The notes: generated by a model from the sequence alone, not told the origin. Shown: positions 41,230 through 48,921, counted from the first letter of the stretch. The stretch: DNA of 64,000 bases from Methylobacterium nodulans ORS 2060 (GCF_000022085.1 NC_011894.1:6446501-6510500); one strand, 5' to 3'. Numbers and translations are program-made.

Positions 41230-41305
41230 TGGCTCCCCGAGCAGGACTCGAACCTGCGACAAGGCGATTAACAGTCGCCTGCTCTACCAACTGAGCTATC
41301 GGGGA
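41230..41305 (-). tRNA. tRNA-Asn (GTT)
   Basis: On the minus strand the sequence starts TCCCCGATAGCTCAGTTGGT, has the anticodon loop CTGTTAATC with anticodon GTT, a GGTTCGAGTCC T-arm, and an acceptor stem TCCCCGA/TCGGGGA followed by GCCA, so CCA is encoded. The 76-base length and all four arms fit. Confidence 0.97.
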
Positions 41306-41489
41306 ACGACGCGGACCGCTTAGCGCATGCTCCCCAGCGGGCGCAAGCGCGATTCTGCCGGGGCTGCGAAAATTCGCCGGCTTTATCCCGGTTGCCGAGC
41401 CGGGCCGGGCTCTGTTAAAGAGCCCTCGTTCCCGGGCCGGCCGCCCGTCCCGGGAGGACGGCGCGCCTTCAAGGGCCTGCCGCCCGGAC

Positions 41490-41563
41490 GGCCTCGTGGC
41501 GGAGTGGTTACGCAGAGGACTGCAAATCCTTGCACCCCGGTTCGATTCCGGGCGAGGCCTCCA
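41490..41563 (+). tRNA. tRNA-Cys (GCA)
   Basis: The gene begins GGCCTCGTGGCGGAGTGGTT, has the anticodon loop CTGCAAATC (anticodon GCA), the T-arm CGGTTCGATTCCG and acceptor end GAGGCCTCCA with encoded CCA; 74 bases. A remnant of a tyrosine recombinase begins about 320 bases further on, so this tRNA is a likely integration site. Confidence 0.97.
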
Positions 41564-41608
41564 CCCTTTCTCCTAAGCATCTGAACTTATACAGATTAAC
41601 GCGTCAGA

Positions 41609-41894
41609 CTTCCAAACTTTCCGGACCGGGTTGGAACCGAGACGGCGCCCTGTTGCTGCTCCTCAATCCACACCTGAAGCATGCCGCGCCGGTCGAACCA
41701 CTCTCCTCGTAGCCGGTATTCCGTGACTCGGCGGTGCAGCGGATCTCGTCAGCCTGCCGGCCGGGCAGCGTCGAAATGACCTCGATTGGCATGGGACAGC
41801 CGGTGCTCAGCGTCCTGATGCGCTCCTCGACCGATTGAGCCGTGAAGCCGATCTTGACGAAGCGGTCATAGCCAGCGGCATAGATCAGCCCCAA
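41609..41894 (-). pseudogene. T5orf172/GIY-YIG-like gene, frameshifted
   Basis: From the ATG at 41894 the frame reads MGLIYAAGYDRFVKIGFTAQ, SVEERIRTLSTGCPMPIEVI and STLPGRQADE, the first half of a T5orf172 (Mug113-type GIY-YIG) domain. The second half continues in another frame as LHRRVTEYRLRGEWFDRRGM and LQVWIEEQQ, with the conserved EWF motif. A single-base shift around 41735 is enough to explain it. Such genes are common in phages and islands. Confidence 0.75.
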
Positions 41895-42091
41895 CGGGAG
41901 CTAGGGCGCGCTTCCGGACGCGGGGCGGAGGATCCGTGAGATCGCCCTGTATCGTCCCAGAAGGTGTGATTCGGCTCAGGGCGGTCGCCTGGATCGGGAA
42001 GGGGGTAGCGCACCTTGTTCAGCTTCACGTAGAAGCGAGGGTGGCCGTGCCGATCCACGAAGGTGTCGAGGTGTTTGAGCTTCAGCCTCAT
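41885..42091 (-). pseudogene. N-terminal remnant of a tyrosine recombinase (integrase)
   Basis: The frame starts MRLKLKHLDTFVDRHGHPRF and continues YVKLNKVRYPLP, the N-terminal start of integrases found in rhizobial and Methylobacterium islands. After about 35 residues similarity stops and the frame runs on as unrelated sequence. Core-binding and catalytic domains (R..HRH..Y) are absent. Its position near the 3' end of tRNA-Cys, pointing at the tRNA, matches a degraded integration module. Confidence 0.65.
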
Positions 42092-42291
42092 CGCCGGCCC
42101 TCGCTCGCATTCCCGTCAGCCCCGCAACGGTGTCCGGCCCATCGCCACGTGTCCTAAGTTAAGTTCCGTGCATGCACGACGCCCCGGCTACCGATCTTCC
42201 TCCCACCGTCCTCGAAGGGAGCCGCGGACGTCCGAATTGACGGTCCGACGCGCTATGGTACGGGCGCGTACGTCAGAGCGGAGAGGGTGCT

Positions 42292-42828
42292 GTGTCCGAG
42301 GATGATACTCTCGCGCGGGCCTTGACCGACGTGAGCGAACGGCGAGCCGCGCTTCAGGCCGAGTACGAGCGCATCGGGGCAGAGTTGGCGAAGGTCCGCC
42401 AGGCCGAGAATGCCCTGCGGGCGATCGTCGAAAATGCTCCGCTTCCAGATCCGGCTCTCGATGCGAGCCCTGCTGTCGGGCGGGCATCGCGTATGGAGGC
42501 GCCGCGCGCCTCCGGCCGTGGCAGCCGCGGGCCTCGGGCGAACTCGGCCAAGGGCCGCCTGAGAGCACTCCTGGAAGGCGCGGGTCCGCTGGGACTCTCG
42601 CATGCTCAGATCGTGCAGCGCTTGCCAGACGTGGCGCCGGCAACGCTGAACGCGTACCTCAGCACGATGGTCGCGAGCGGCGAGGCGATCCGCAACGGCG
42701 ACGTCTATAGGGGCGGCCGGTCGGACCAGCAGGAGCGGTCTGGGCAGAACACGGATGCCCGCTCTGCGGAGGAGGATGGTGGCACTGAACCGGCCGATCC
42801 TGGCGAGGAGGCCAGAGCCGCCGAGTGA
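42292..42828 (+). CDS. Unknown island protein with coiled coil and winged-helix-like segment (cluster gene 1)
   Basis: The 178-residue product starts at GTG 42292 with GGAGAGGG upstream. Residues about 5-48 (VSERRAALQAEYERIGAELA onward) form a coiled coil. A basic linker follows, then SAKGRLRALLEGAGPLGLSH AQIVQRL and LNAYLSTMVASGEAIRNGDV, which looks like a winged helix of the kind used in DNA binding. The C terminus is acidic. Its stop overlaps the next GTG start. No known family was recognised; a DNA-binding role is a guess from the fold pattern. Confidence 0.65.
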   Translation: MSEDDTLARALTDVSERRAALQAEYERIGAELAKVRQAENALRAIVENAPLPDPALDASPAVGRASRMEAPRASGRGSRGPRANSAKGRLRALLEGAGPLGLSHAQIVQRLPDVAPATLNAYLSTMVASGEAIRNGDVYRGGRSDQQERSGQNTDARSAEEDGGTEPADPGEEARAAE

Positions 42829-43175
42829 CCGCTGCCCTCGAATGGAGCCGCCGGCTCGCCAGCCTCTCGCCCGGCCAGCCGCCGTGCCCAGGCTTCCGAC
42901 CCGACCAGTGGGTCGAGATCCTGAGCAACGCCCGGCGCTTCGTGGACGATTTCGGGCCTGAGGCCGACCGGCTCGGCTGGGACACTCTGACGCTGTTTGG
43001 CTACCACCCACAGCACGGCGTGATCCGCAGCGACTGGACGGGCGTCCTGCTGACCAGCCTCTACCCGGTCCTGGAAGTGGAGGCCGACTACCTGACGAAG
43101 TATCCCTGGACGATTCCGCGGCACAAGCCGGGGCGGTATCGGGGGATCCCGGTGTGGGAGTTCGGGCGTGGCTGA
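42825..43175 (+). CDS. Unknown island/prophage-type protein (cluster gene 2)
   Basis: The 116-residue product begins at GTG 42825 within the GTGA overlap with gene 1. The sequence LEWSRRLASLSPGQPPCPGF and RPDQWVEILSNARRFVDDFG, then LGWDTLTLFGYHPQHGVIRS and a C-terminal GRYRGIPVWEF, resembles small proteins seen in alphaproteobacterial prophages and plasmids next to terminase or replication genes. Function unknown. Overlap on both sides shows strong coupling. Confidence 0.68.
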   Translation: MTAALEWSRRLASLSPGQPPCPGFRPDQWVEILSNARRFVDDFGPEADRLGWDTLTLFGYHPQHGVIRSDWTGVLLTSLYPVLEVEADYLTKYPWTIPRHKPGRYRGIPVWEFGRG

Positions 43176-43425
43176 CACCCCGATGATCGGCGAGCTCTAC
43201 AAGCTCAAGCACGTCACGGACGAGCAGATTGATGCGGCCGTCGCTGACTACCTGAACGACCCCACGTCCGGCATGCGGCTGATCGCGGAAGGAGTCGCTC
43301 TTGATCTTGCCGCGGTCGTACTGGCCCACCCCTACGCCCGCGCGGTGCTCGCCTGGGAGAACGCGACCGAGGCGCAGCGGCGCATAGTGGTGAGGACCGC
43401 GATCCTGCTGGCGAGGCCGGCATGA
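43168..43425 (+). CDS. Unknown small island protein (cluster gene 3)
   Basis: An 85-residue, mostly helical protein beginning at GTG 43168, overlapping gene 2 by 8 bases: MADTPMIGELYKLKHVTDEQ, then IDAAVADYLNDPTSGMRLIA and a C-terminal helix TEAQRRIVVRTAILLARPA. No domain recognised. The three overlapping genes plus the short one that follows form a compact unit with no permanent gaps, as in phage-derived operons. Confidence 0.6.
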   Translation: MADTPMIGELYKLKHVTDEQIDAAVADYLNDPTSGMRLIAEGVALDLAAVVLAHPYARAVLAWENATEAQRRIVVRTAILLARPA

Positions 43426-43460
43426 GGTATGCTTCGTCGATGCGACCGTGAGGTGTGCCG

Positions 43461-43580
43461 ATGCCGATCTATCTCGACGACGCGTGGCTCCCCACCGTTG
43501 ATGGCCACACCCACGTGAAGCAAGTCTACCACGGCCAAGAGAACGTGATCGGCCGCGTGCGGCGCTGGCAATCGGCCTGA
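43461..43580 (+). CDS. Very small island protein (39 residues)
   Basis: The ATG at 43461 opens a 39-codon frame, MPIYLDDAWLPTVDGHTHVK then QVYHGQENVIGRVRRWQSA, ending TGA at 43580. GAGGTGTGCC upstream can serve as ribosome binding site, and it follows cluster gene 3 by 35 bases in the same direction. The composition is balanced and not like an out-of-frame shadow. Function unknown. Confidence 0.45.
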   Translation: MPIYLDDAWLPTVDGHTHVKQVYHGQENVIGRVRRWQSA

Positions 43581-43803
43581 CAGCCTGGGGCTAAGTGGTT
43601 CATCCGGCAAGTTATACGGCCTTGGCCAGGAGCGCGATGCCGGGCGAGCGGCGTGGGCGATGATGCCGCCGCTGGCCCACCGTTTCCTCTGCTCCGCATC
43701 CCCATCAGCCGCCGGAGTGAGCTGCGTTTAAAAGATATTTCTCCCGCTAAACAGTTGTGTACAAGCGTTTTGGGCGTGGCTGGGTTGCGCTTCCGAAGAT
43801 AGC

Positions 43804-43820
43804 ATGCTGCGATGCAGCAT
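43804..43820. promoter_or_regulatory. PhaR-type operator candidate upstream of the sRNA
   Basis: ATGCTGCGATGCAGCAT is a palindrome containing CTGC-GAT-GCAG, matching the CTGC-N3-GCAG pattern reported for the polyhydroxybutyrate regulator PhaR/AniA. It lies just before the presumed 5' end of the MmgR-like RNA. A related site (TTGC-AGT-GCAG) lies at the same relative place before the second sRNA copy. Confidence 0.6.
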
Positions 43821-43827
43821 GGCACAA

Positions 43828-43925
43828 AGCAGATGCACCGCCGCGATGGCGTCGCAGCGGTGCTTGCCCTCCATGGGCGTTTCCTCCCTAGACTCCGGGC
43901 CGCCCGCGAGGGCGGCCCTTCTTTT
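43828..43925 (+). ncRNA. mmgR: MmgR-like (alpha-r8/suhB family) small RNA, copy 1
   Basis: The region has three parts in the order known for this family: a 5' hairpin (GCACCGC/GCGGTGC, about 43834-43862), a single-stranded linker with the invariant 10-mer TTTCCTCCCT (43880-43889), and an intrinsic terminator (GGGCCGCCC 43897-43905 with GGGCGGCCC 43910-43918, then TTCTTTT). In Sinorhizobium MmgR limits polyhydroxybutyrate storage and phasin levels; the 10-mer can pair with ribosome binding sites. Here a phasin gene begins 267 bases downstream on the same strand. The 5' end is estimated. Family identity is from motif recognition, not from a covariance-model search. Confidence 0.8.
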
Positions 43926-44127
43926 ATTCACCCGGCAGGAACGCGCCGATCGGCGAAATTGCTGTGTTTTCGTAATTGGTTGGAGCTTCACCTTGAGCCC
44001 AGTTGTCGGCGTTCAAGCACCAGCCGGTCAGCATGTCAGGACTCACCGTTCCTTCACACCGGGCGCATAGACACCTTGGTCATTATCTCTTTTGGCCTAA
44101 TCCGAACGGTTGGGTTGCATCTCATTG

Positions 44128-44136
44128 TGCGTCGCA
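44128..44136. promoter_or_regulatory. Possible PhaR half-site pair upstream of the phasin gene
   Basis: TGCGTCGCA (TGC-N3-GCA) within TTGTGCGTCGCAGCAT keeps the core of the CTGC-N3-GCAG pattern and lies about 55 bases before the phasin start, a common place for repression of phaP by PhaR. The match is imperfect (GTGC for CTGC). Confidence 0.4.
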
Positions 44137-44191
44137 GCATCTACGGTGCGCCGCACAAGAAGGCGGTGCGTACCCCCGTGGAGAAACGTCT

Positions 44192-44542
44192 ATGACGATC
44201 CAGAACCCCTTCGAGGTCCCCGCCGAGCTGCGCAACTTCGCCGACAAGAGCCTCGCGCAAGCCCAGCAGGCCGTCGCGGCCTTCTTCCAGAACACCCGCA
44301 AGCTCAACGAGACCGTCCAGTCCTCGTTCAAGACCGCCCAGCTGCCGGTTAGCGTCGCTTACGCCCGCAGCCTCGACTTCGCCGAGCAGAACGCCAACGC
44401 TGCCTTCGCGGTCGCCCATAAGATCATCCGCGCTCGTGATCTGCAGGAGGCCGGTCAGGTCCAGGCGGAGTACCTCCGTGCTCAGTTCGACACGTTCCAG
44501 GCTCAGGCCAAGGAAATCTATTCGGTCGCCAAGGCCGCGTAA
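44192..44542 (+). CDS. phaP: Phasin (polyhydroxybutyrate granule coat protein)
   Basis: The 116-residue all-helical protein starts MTIQNPFEVPAELRNFADKS and continues LAQAQQAVAAFFQNTRKLNE, SLDFAEQNANAAFAVAHKII and YLRAQFDTFQAQAKEIYSVA, the usual pattern of small alphaproteobacterial phasins (Phasin_2 family). It coats storage granules and controls their size. The ATG at 44192 follows GTGGAGAAA. Upstream are a PhaR-like core site and an MmgR-like sRNA. Two further helical proteins follow on the same strand, the next after about 120 bases. Confidence 0.92.
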   Translation: MTIQNPFEVPAELRNFADKSLAQAQQAVAAFFQNTRKLNETVQSSFKTAQLPVSVAYARSLDFAEQNANAAFAVAHKIIRARDLQEAGQVQAEYLRAQFDTFQAQAKEIYSVAKAA

Positions 44543-44662
44543 CCTGGTGCGACTGGCGAGAGCCCGCGCCTCCCGGGCGCGGGCCCGCCTCTGACGTGAG
44601 AGAGCGGCGACATGGCAGCGCGACGCGGTAGGCGTTCAACATCAGCCCAACGGGGAAGCTCC

Positions 44663-45256
44663 ATGACCGAGGCAGTGGCTCCTGGCGAGCAAATCACCGA
44701 GGCTGGTGACGAGCAGGCTGTTCTGCCGCCGACCGAGGGTGAGCAGACGTCGCTCGAAGCTGTCCCCGTCTACGACCCTGAGCCGTTGCCCGCGCAGGAA
44801 GAGGCTCCTGAGGCTCTCATGTCAGAAGCGGCGCAATCCGAGGCTGATGAGCCGGCGAGCGCTTCTGAGATCATCGCGGCGGAGCCAGAGCCGATCGCGG
44901 TTCACTCGCTCGAAGTGAGCGCGCCAGAGATCTCGGGCGAAATACCCGCTCCTGCGCCAGCCACGAACGAGCATGCGGTTGCCGGTGTGAGTGCCGCCCC
45001 CCAGCCTGCAGCCACTCAGGCGAGCGTGTACTCTATCGCTACTCGTCTTCTCGAGAAGGCAGGTGCGCAGCAGAGGATCTGGTTCTCCTACGCTGAGAGC
45101 GAGCTTAAAGCCAAGCTTACTTACGGTCGCGTTCTATCCAAGTCGCGGACGCCGGTCGATGTGATTTTAGCGTCCAATGCTGAGTATCTCCGTGCGCTTG
45201 TGGCGAGCAGCAATGTACTGAGTGAAATTGTAGCGGATGGAATCACGCTGGCATAA
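44663..45256 (+). CDS. Phasin-like protein with long acidic Pro/Glu-rich N-terminal tail
   Basis: The 197-residue product starts at the ATG at 44663 (GGGGAAGC upstream). Residues 1-125 are disordered-looking and rich in Glu, Ala and Pro. The C-terminal part is helical: YSIATRLLEKAGAQQRIWFS, YAESELKAKLTYGRVLSKSR, TPVDVILASNAEYLRALVAS, resembling the phasin helix pattern of the preceding gene (SRTPVDVILASNAEYLR recalls the phasin C terminus). The tail may be a surface brush on granules, but that is a guess. Codon usage is slightly less GC-rich than the chromosome core. Confidence 0.65.
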   Translation: MTEAVAPGEQITEAGDEQAVLPPTEGEQTSLEAVPVYDPEPLPAQEEAPEALMSEAAQSEADEPASASEIIAAEPEPIAVHSLEVSAPEISGEIPAPAPATNEHAVAGVSAAPQPAATQASVYSIATRLLEKAGAQQRIWFSYAESELKAKLTYGRVLSKSRTPVDVILASNAEYLRALVASSNVLSEIVADGITLA

Positions 45257-45300
45257 ACGCCAACGGCTGACCTGATACATTGCTCTGACTGAGACATGCC

Positions 45301-45582
45301 GTGCTCATGTCTTGCCTTGAAGCGACGTTGCTGCTGATAGAGGCGCAGAAGGTTGTTGAACTTCGGCTCATGAAGCTGGCCCGGGGCGGCTTGGAAGCCT
45401 GGCTCGAGGCTCAGCTCATGGTGAGCGAGAAGGTGAGTGCCGCCTTTGAAGCAGCCGGCATGCTGGTGGTGGGCAAGGGGTTCGAAGCCGTCATTGTCCG
45501 CTATCGCGAACATGTGGCTGCAAACACGCAGAGATTATCTACGGCAACCACTTCTGATCTGCACCCGCAAGCTTGGTCGTGA
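45301..45582 (+). CDS. Small helical protein of the phasin cluster
   Basis: The 93-residue frame opens at GTG 45301, with an ATG at 45307 as the alternative start. It encodes LEATLLLIEAQKVVELRLMK, LARGGLEAWLEAQLMVSEKV, SAAFEAAGMLVVGKGFEAVI and VRYREHVAANTQRL, an amphipathic helical protein of a type often seen near phasin genes in Methylobacterium relatives. No catalytic residues are apparent. Granule association is inferred from context only. Confidence 0.6.
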   Translation: MLMSCLEATLLLIEAQKVVELRLMKLARGGLEAWLEAQLMVSEKVSAAFEAAGMLVVGKGFEAVIVRYREHVAANTQRLSTATTSDLHPQAWS

Positions 45583-45716
45583 GCGATGCGCCACAGCTCG
45601 CTAGTGCGCCGAAGTGAGATGGTCGGGTGGCAGGCTGTTCGTGGCGTCCACCGAGAAGCTCAAGTCCCAGAGGATTACCCCCAGTCCGCACTAAAGCTGG
45701 TTCACAAGGGTGTATC

Positions 45717-45860
45717 ATGAAGCCGTCCGCTAGAGCGCTCATCAAGTGCCATGTGCTGCGTGATCTGGATCGCGCTCTAGCGCAACGCAACCTAGAGCGC
45801 GTGATGATTTTACTTGGTCGTCAGCTTAGGCTTGAAGAGTTCGGTTCCGCCGCAGCATAG
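45717..45860 (+). CDS. Small hypothetical protein (47 residues)
   Basis: The ATG at 45717 follows AAGGGTGTATC. The product MKPSARALIKCHVLRDLDRA continues LAQRNLERVMILLGRQLRLE EFGSAAA and is predicted helical and basic. It lies 134 bases after the phasin-cluster gene on the same strand. Balanced composition makes it more credible than a random frame, but nothing identifies it. Confidence 0.4.
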   Translation: MKPSARALIKCHVLRDLDRALAQRNLERVMILLGRQLRLEEFGSAAA

Positions 45861-45997
45861 CAGTCCGCTACGCCGCAGCAGGTGCCGGCGGGCTTGCCCG
45901 CCGACCGTGTCGAAACTGGCAGGATGATCGTGCATCGCGCGCCGTCAGAACCCAGTCCGTAAGCGACCTCGGCCCCGAGGTTGAAGCACTCGAGCAG

Positions 45998-46189
45998 CTA
46001 CCGCGCGTTGGCCGCCGCCTCGGGCCAGGTCGCGGCCTCTGCCGCGAACAGATTGGCCTCGAGCGCCTGCTGACGCGCAGCCAGCGCCGCGTGCTGGGCT
46101 TTGACTTCAGCGCGCTTGCGGCAAAGGTTTGTTGCCTTCTGAGCGGCCATCCCGCGCCGCTCGTCCGGTTCGATCGAGCGGTCCGTCAT
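45998..46189 (-). CDS. Short coiled-coil hypothetical protein, possibly truncated
   Basis: The 63-residue frame MTDRSIEPDERRGMAAQKAT, then LCRKRAEVKAQHAALAARQQ and ALEANLFAAEAATWPEAAAN AR, starts at 46189 with AAAGGACGG upstream. The same frame stays open for more than 40 codons beyond the TAG at 45998 (LLECFNLGAEVAYGL...), so a nonsense mutation in a longer gene is possible. Unknown function. Confidence 0.4.
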   Translation of the reverse strand: MTDRSIEPDERRGMAAQKATNLCRKRAEVKAQHAALAARQQALEANLFAAEAATWPEAAANAR

Positions 46190-46285
46190 CGGCCCTGCCC
46201 GTCCTTTCCGAGGGCCGGGATGACACGGTTTGCTCTCCGCATCCGAAAACTCGCAGAAGGCCGCCGAGGCGTTGCCCGCGCGGGA

Positions 46286-46492
46286 TCAGCGCCGCCGCAG
46301 TTCTGCGCCCGCACGGAACGCCCGCTCTACCGCTGCGAGCGCCTGAGCGTGCGCCTTGGCCTCACTCTCGTGCGGCCGGTCCGACCGCTCCAGGAGCTTG
46401 CCGTGCTTGCGGATCGCCCAGCCAAACTTGCCCTTAGGCGATATCAGCGGTGAGACTTCGATGCTGAAGGGATGGAGGCTGGTGTCGGTCAT
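46286..46492 (-). CDS. Small hypothetical protein (68 residues)
   Basis: From the ATG at 46492: MTDTSLHPFSIEVSPLISPK, then GKFGWAIRKHGKLLERSDRP and HESEAKAHAQALAAVERAF. The pattern of a short beta region (GWAIRKHGKLLERSDR) and a C-terminal helix resembles small proteins common in Methylobacterium accessory regions. Function unknown; no partner nearby on the same strand. Confidence 0.55.
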   Translation of the reverse strand: MTDTSLHPFSIEVSPLISPKGKFGWAIRKHGKLLERSDRPHESEAKAHAQALAAVERAFRAGAELRRR

Positions 46493-46690
46493 TGCGGGGA
46501 GCATCGCACGATCGGGCTGTCCTGGCCAACTCCGGCGCCCTCAGGGAACGGGGCCGGAGATGACGTTGTCGATCCGGGCGGAGGATCAGGGTGCGCCACA
46601 AACCGGTCGCGCAGGGTTGGGTCCTTTGTTGGACACCGCTCCGCAGCGGAGCGGTGCGCTGGCCCTGTGCCCTTCTGGAGGCTCCATTCT

Positions 46691-47380
46691 TTGACACCAT
46701 GGGTTCAAGTCGACACTGCCACCATTCCCGGTGAGCGCGAGCCGATGCGCCTCCTGCAGCGGGGCAGCGAGTTCACGATCTGCGTCGGCACGATCGAGCT
46801 GATGAACAATCGTGCGTGCACATCCGAGGCCGCCTTGGCTGCCCTCACCTGCGCTCGCTTGCAGGATCGCCCGCACGCCAAGGTGCTGATCGGCGGGCTC
46901 GGCATGGGCTTTACCCTGCGCGCCGCCCTCGATGCACTCGGACCGGACGCACGGATCGTGGTGGCGGAACTGGTGCCTGCCGTTGTGGCCTGGGCCCGCG
47001 GCCCGCTGGCTCATCTGTTCGCCGGGAGCCTCGATGATCCGCGCGTCGAAGTGCGAGAAGAGGACGTCAAGCGTGTCATTCAACAGGTGCCCGCGTGCTA
47101 CGACGCGATCCTGCTCGATGTCGACAACGGGCCCGAGGGGCTGACGCGGCTGGAGAACGACCGGCTCTACGACGCCTGGGGCCTGAAGCGTGCCCGATAC
47201 GCGCTGCGCCCGAGCGGGATCCTGGGGGTGTGGTCGGGCGGACCGGACCGGAAGTTCAAGGCGCGCTTGCGGAACACGGGTTTCGAGGTGGACGAGATCC
47301 GGGTGCACGCGAACGGCAGAAGCGGCCGTCGCCATGTCCTCTGGCTCGCAACGCACGCGGATGCTCCGTCCAAATTGTGA
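46691..47380 (+). CDS. Spermidine-synthase-like protein (SAM-fold)
   Basis: The 229-residue protein begins LTPWVQVDTATIPGEREPMR at a TTG start (46691) with CTGGAGG nine bases upstream; starting at the ATG at 46742 would cut the conserved first strand. It continues IELMNNRACTSEAALAALTC, VLIGGLGMGFTLRAALDALG (nucleotide loop GGLGMGFTLR), VVAELVPAVVAWARGPLAHL, YDAILLDVDNGPEGLT and RYALRPSGILGVWSGGPDRK. This is the spermine/spermidine synthase-like fold; the family includes members with no proven polyamine activity. It stands in the accessory region without an associated speD-type gene. Confidence 0.8.
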   Translation: MTPWVQVDTATIPGEREPMRLLQRGSEFTICVGTIELMNNRACTSEAALAALTCARLQDRPHAKVLIGGLGMGFTLRAALDALGPDARIVVAELVPAVVAWARGPLAHLFAGSLDDPRVEVREEDVKRVIQQVPACYDAILLDVDNGPEGLTRLENDRLYDAWGLKRARYALRPSGILGVWSGGPDRKFKARLRNTGFEVDEIRVHANGRSGRRHVLWLATHADAPSKL

Positions 47381-47568
47381 TCCGTAGCGAGAACCGGGCT
47401 CTGGTTCCCTACGCCGCTCTTATGCGAATGGGCCGGCGTGACAGGCGGGCAGGGAACCGCGAGCATCCGAGCTCACGGGCGATCGTTCGGTCCTGACTGT
47501 GATAGTGCTCCGAGGCGGCCGGCTGAGCCACTCAGCGCCCGATCGGCACCTATCGAGGAAGGCAGCGG

Positions 47569-48843
47569 ATGCCCGCAACAACAGGTCGCCATGTCGTCAT
47601 CATCGGCTCCGGCGCCGTCGGGACGGTAAGCGCGATCGAGTGCCTGCGGGCAGGACACCGCGTCACGGTGGTCGATCCGGGTCAACCAGGTGGCGAGCAA
47701 GCCTCAAGCTACGGCAATGCCGGCTGGCTCTCCTCGCATTCCGTCATCCCACCGGCCGAGCCCGGGATGTGGAAGAAGGTCCCATCTTTCCTCCTCGATC
47801 CGCTTGGCCCGCTCTCGATCCGATGGGCCTATCTGCCGAAGGTCCTGCCCTGGCTGATCCGCTTCCTTCTGGCGGCCAGGACCTCCGCGCAGATTGAGCA
47901 TACGGCTCAAGCCATGAGGACGCTGCTCGTCGACGCGCCCAAACTCCATGCGAGCCTTGCCGCCGAGGCCGGCGTGCCACAGCTGATTGAGCGCCGCGGC
48001 GTACTGCACGTCTATCCTGATCGAACAGCCTTCGAAGGCGATGCCCGATCCTGGGCAATCCGTCGCAAGGTCGGCGTCGAGTGGCTCGAACTCTCAGCCG
48101 AAGAACTACGGCAGCGCGAGCCCAATCTGCATCCGCGCTATACCTTTGGCCTTGTGGTCGAAGAGGCGGGGCATTGCCGCGATCCGGGAAACTATATAGC
48201 CGCTCTGTCCAAGCTAGCCTGCGAGCGGGGTGCCACATACGTCACGACCCGCGCAACGGGTTTCCGTCTCGAAGGAAGCCGTCTCACTGCCGTTACGACG
48301 GAACAGGGTGAGATTGCCTGTGACTGCGCCGTTGTGGCGGCGGGCGCTCGCTCGAAGACGCTTGCCGCATCGCTCGGCGACGCGCTCCCCCTGGAAAGCG
48401 AGCGCGGCTACCACGTGATGATCCCTGACGCCAAGGTAGGTCCACGCACGCCGATGATGGCCTCCGATGCCAAGATGATTGCCAATTTTATGAACGGAGG
48501 GCTGCGCGCTGCCGGCCAGGTTGAGTTCGCGGGCTTAGCGGCGGTGCCCAACTGGAAACGCGCGGAAATCCTGCGCAATCATCTGATCTCGATGTTTCCG
48601 GGACTGGCCGGGACCGTGCCGGCCGACCGCCTGCGCGTGTGGCTCGGGCATCGTCCGAGCATGCCGGACGGTCGTCCCTGCATTGGACCTGCGCGGAAGA
48701 CCTCCGACGTGATCTATGCCTTTGGACATGGCCATGTCAGCCTGGTGGGCTCGGCCCGGACTGGGCGCCTTGTTGCTCAGCTCGTTAGTTGCTCTGCACC
48801 TGAAATTCCTCTTGCCCCTTTTGATCCTCGGCGCTTCTTATGA
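47569..48843 (+). CDS. FAD-dependent D-amino-acid dehydrogenase-like oxidoreductase
   Basis: The 424-residue DAO-superfamily protein starts HVVIIGSGAVGTVSAIECLR, the Rossmann FAD loop, followed by SYGNAGWLSSHSVIPPAEPG (the YGNAG segment of DadA), ELSAEELRQREPNLHPRYTF, the second FAD segment VVAAGARSKTLAASLGDALP, LESERGYHVMIPDA, and a C-terminal LGHRPSMPDGRPCIGP and FGHGHVSLVGSARTGRLVAQ, where G-H-G is conserved in DadA. It would oxidise an imino or amino acid in the cytoplasm or at the membrane and pass electrons to quinone. The ATG at 47569 follows GAGGAAGG. The substrate is not certain. Confidence 0.9.
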   Translation: MPATTGRHVVIIGSGAVGTVSAIECLRAGHRVTVVDPGQPGGEQASSYGNAGWLSSHSVIPPAEPGMWKKVPSFLLDPLGPLSIRWAYLPKVLPWLIRFLLAARTSAQIEHTAQAMRTLLVDAPKLHASLAAEAGVPQLIERRGVLHVYPDRTAFEGDARSWAIRRKVGVEWLELSAEELRQREPNLHPRYTFGLVVEEAGHCRDPGNYIAALSKLACERGATYVTTRATGFRLEGSRLTAVTTEQGEIACDCAVVAAGARSKTLAASLGDALPLESERGYHVMIPDAKVGPRTPMMASDAKMIANFMNGGLRAAGQVEFAGLAAVPNWKRAEILRNHLISMFPGLAGTVPADRLRVWLGHRPSMPDGRPCIGPARKTSDVIYAFGHGHVSLVGSARTGRLVAQLVSCSAPEIPLAPFDPRRFL

Positions 48844-48921
48844 GGCCGACCAGGGCTGGATACGATCGACCTAACAACACTTTGATTTCCTGACACGCAA
48901 TCCTTACAGGTTTAAGCGTCT

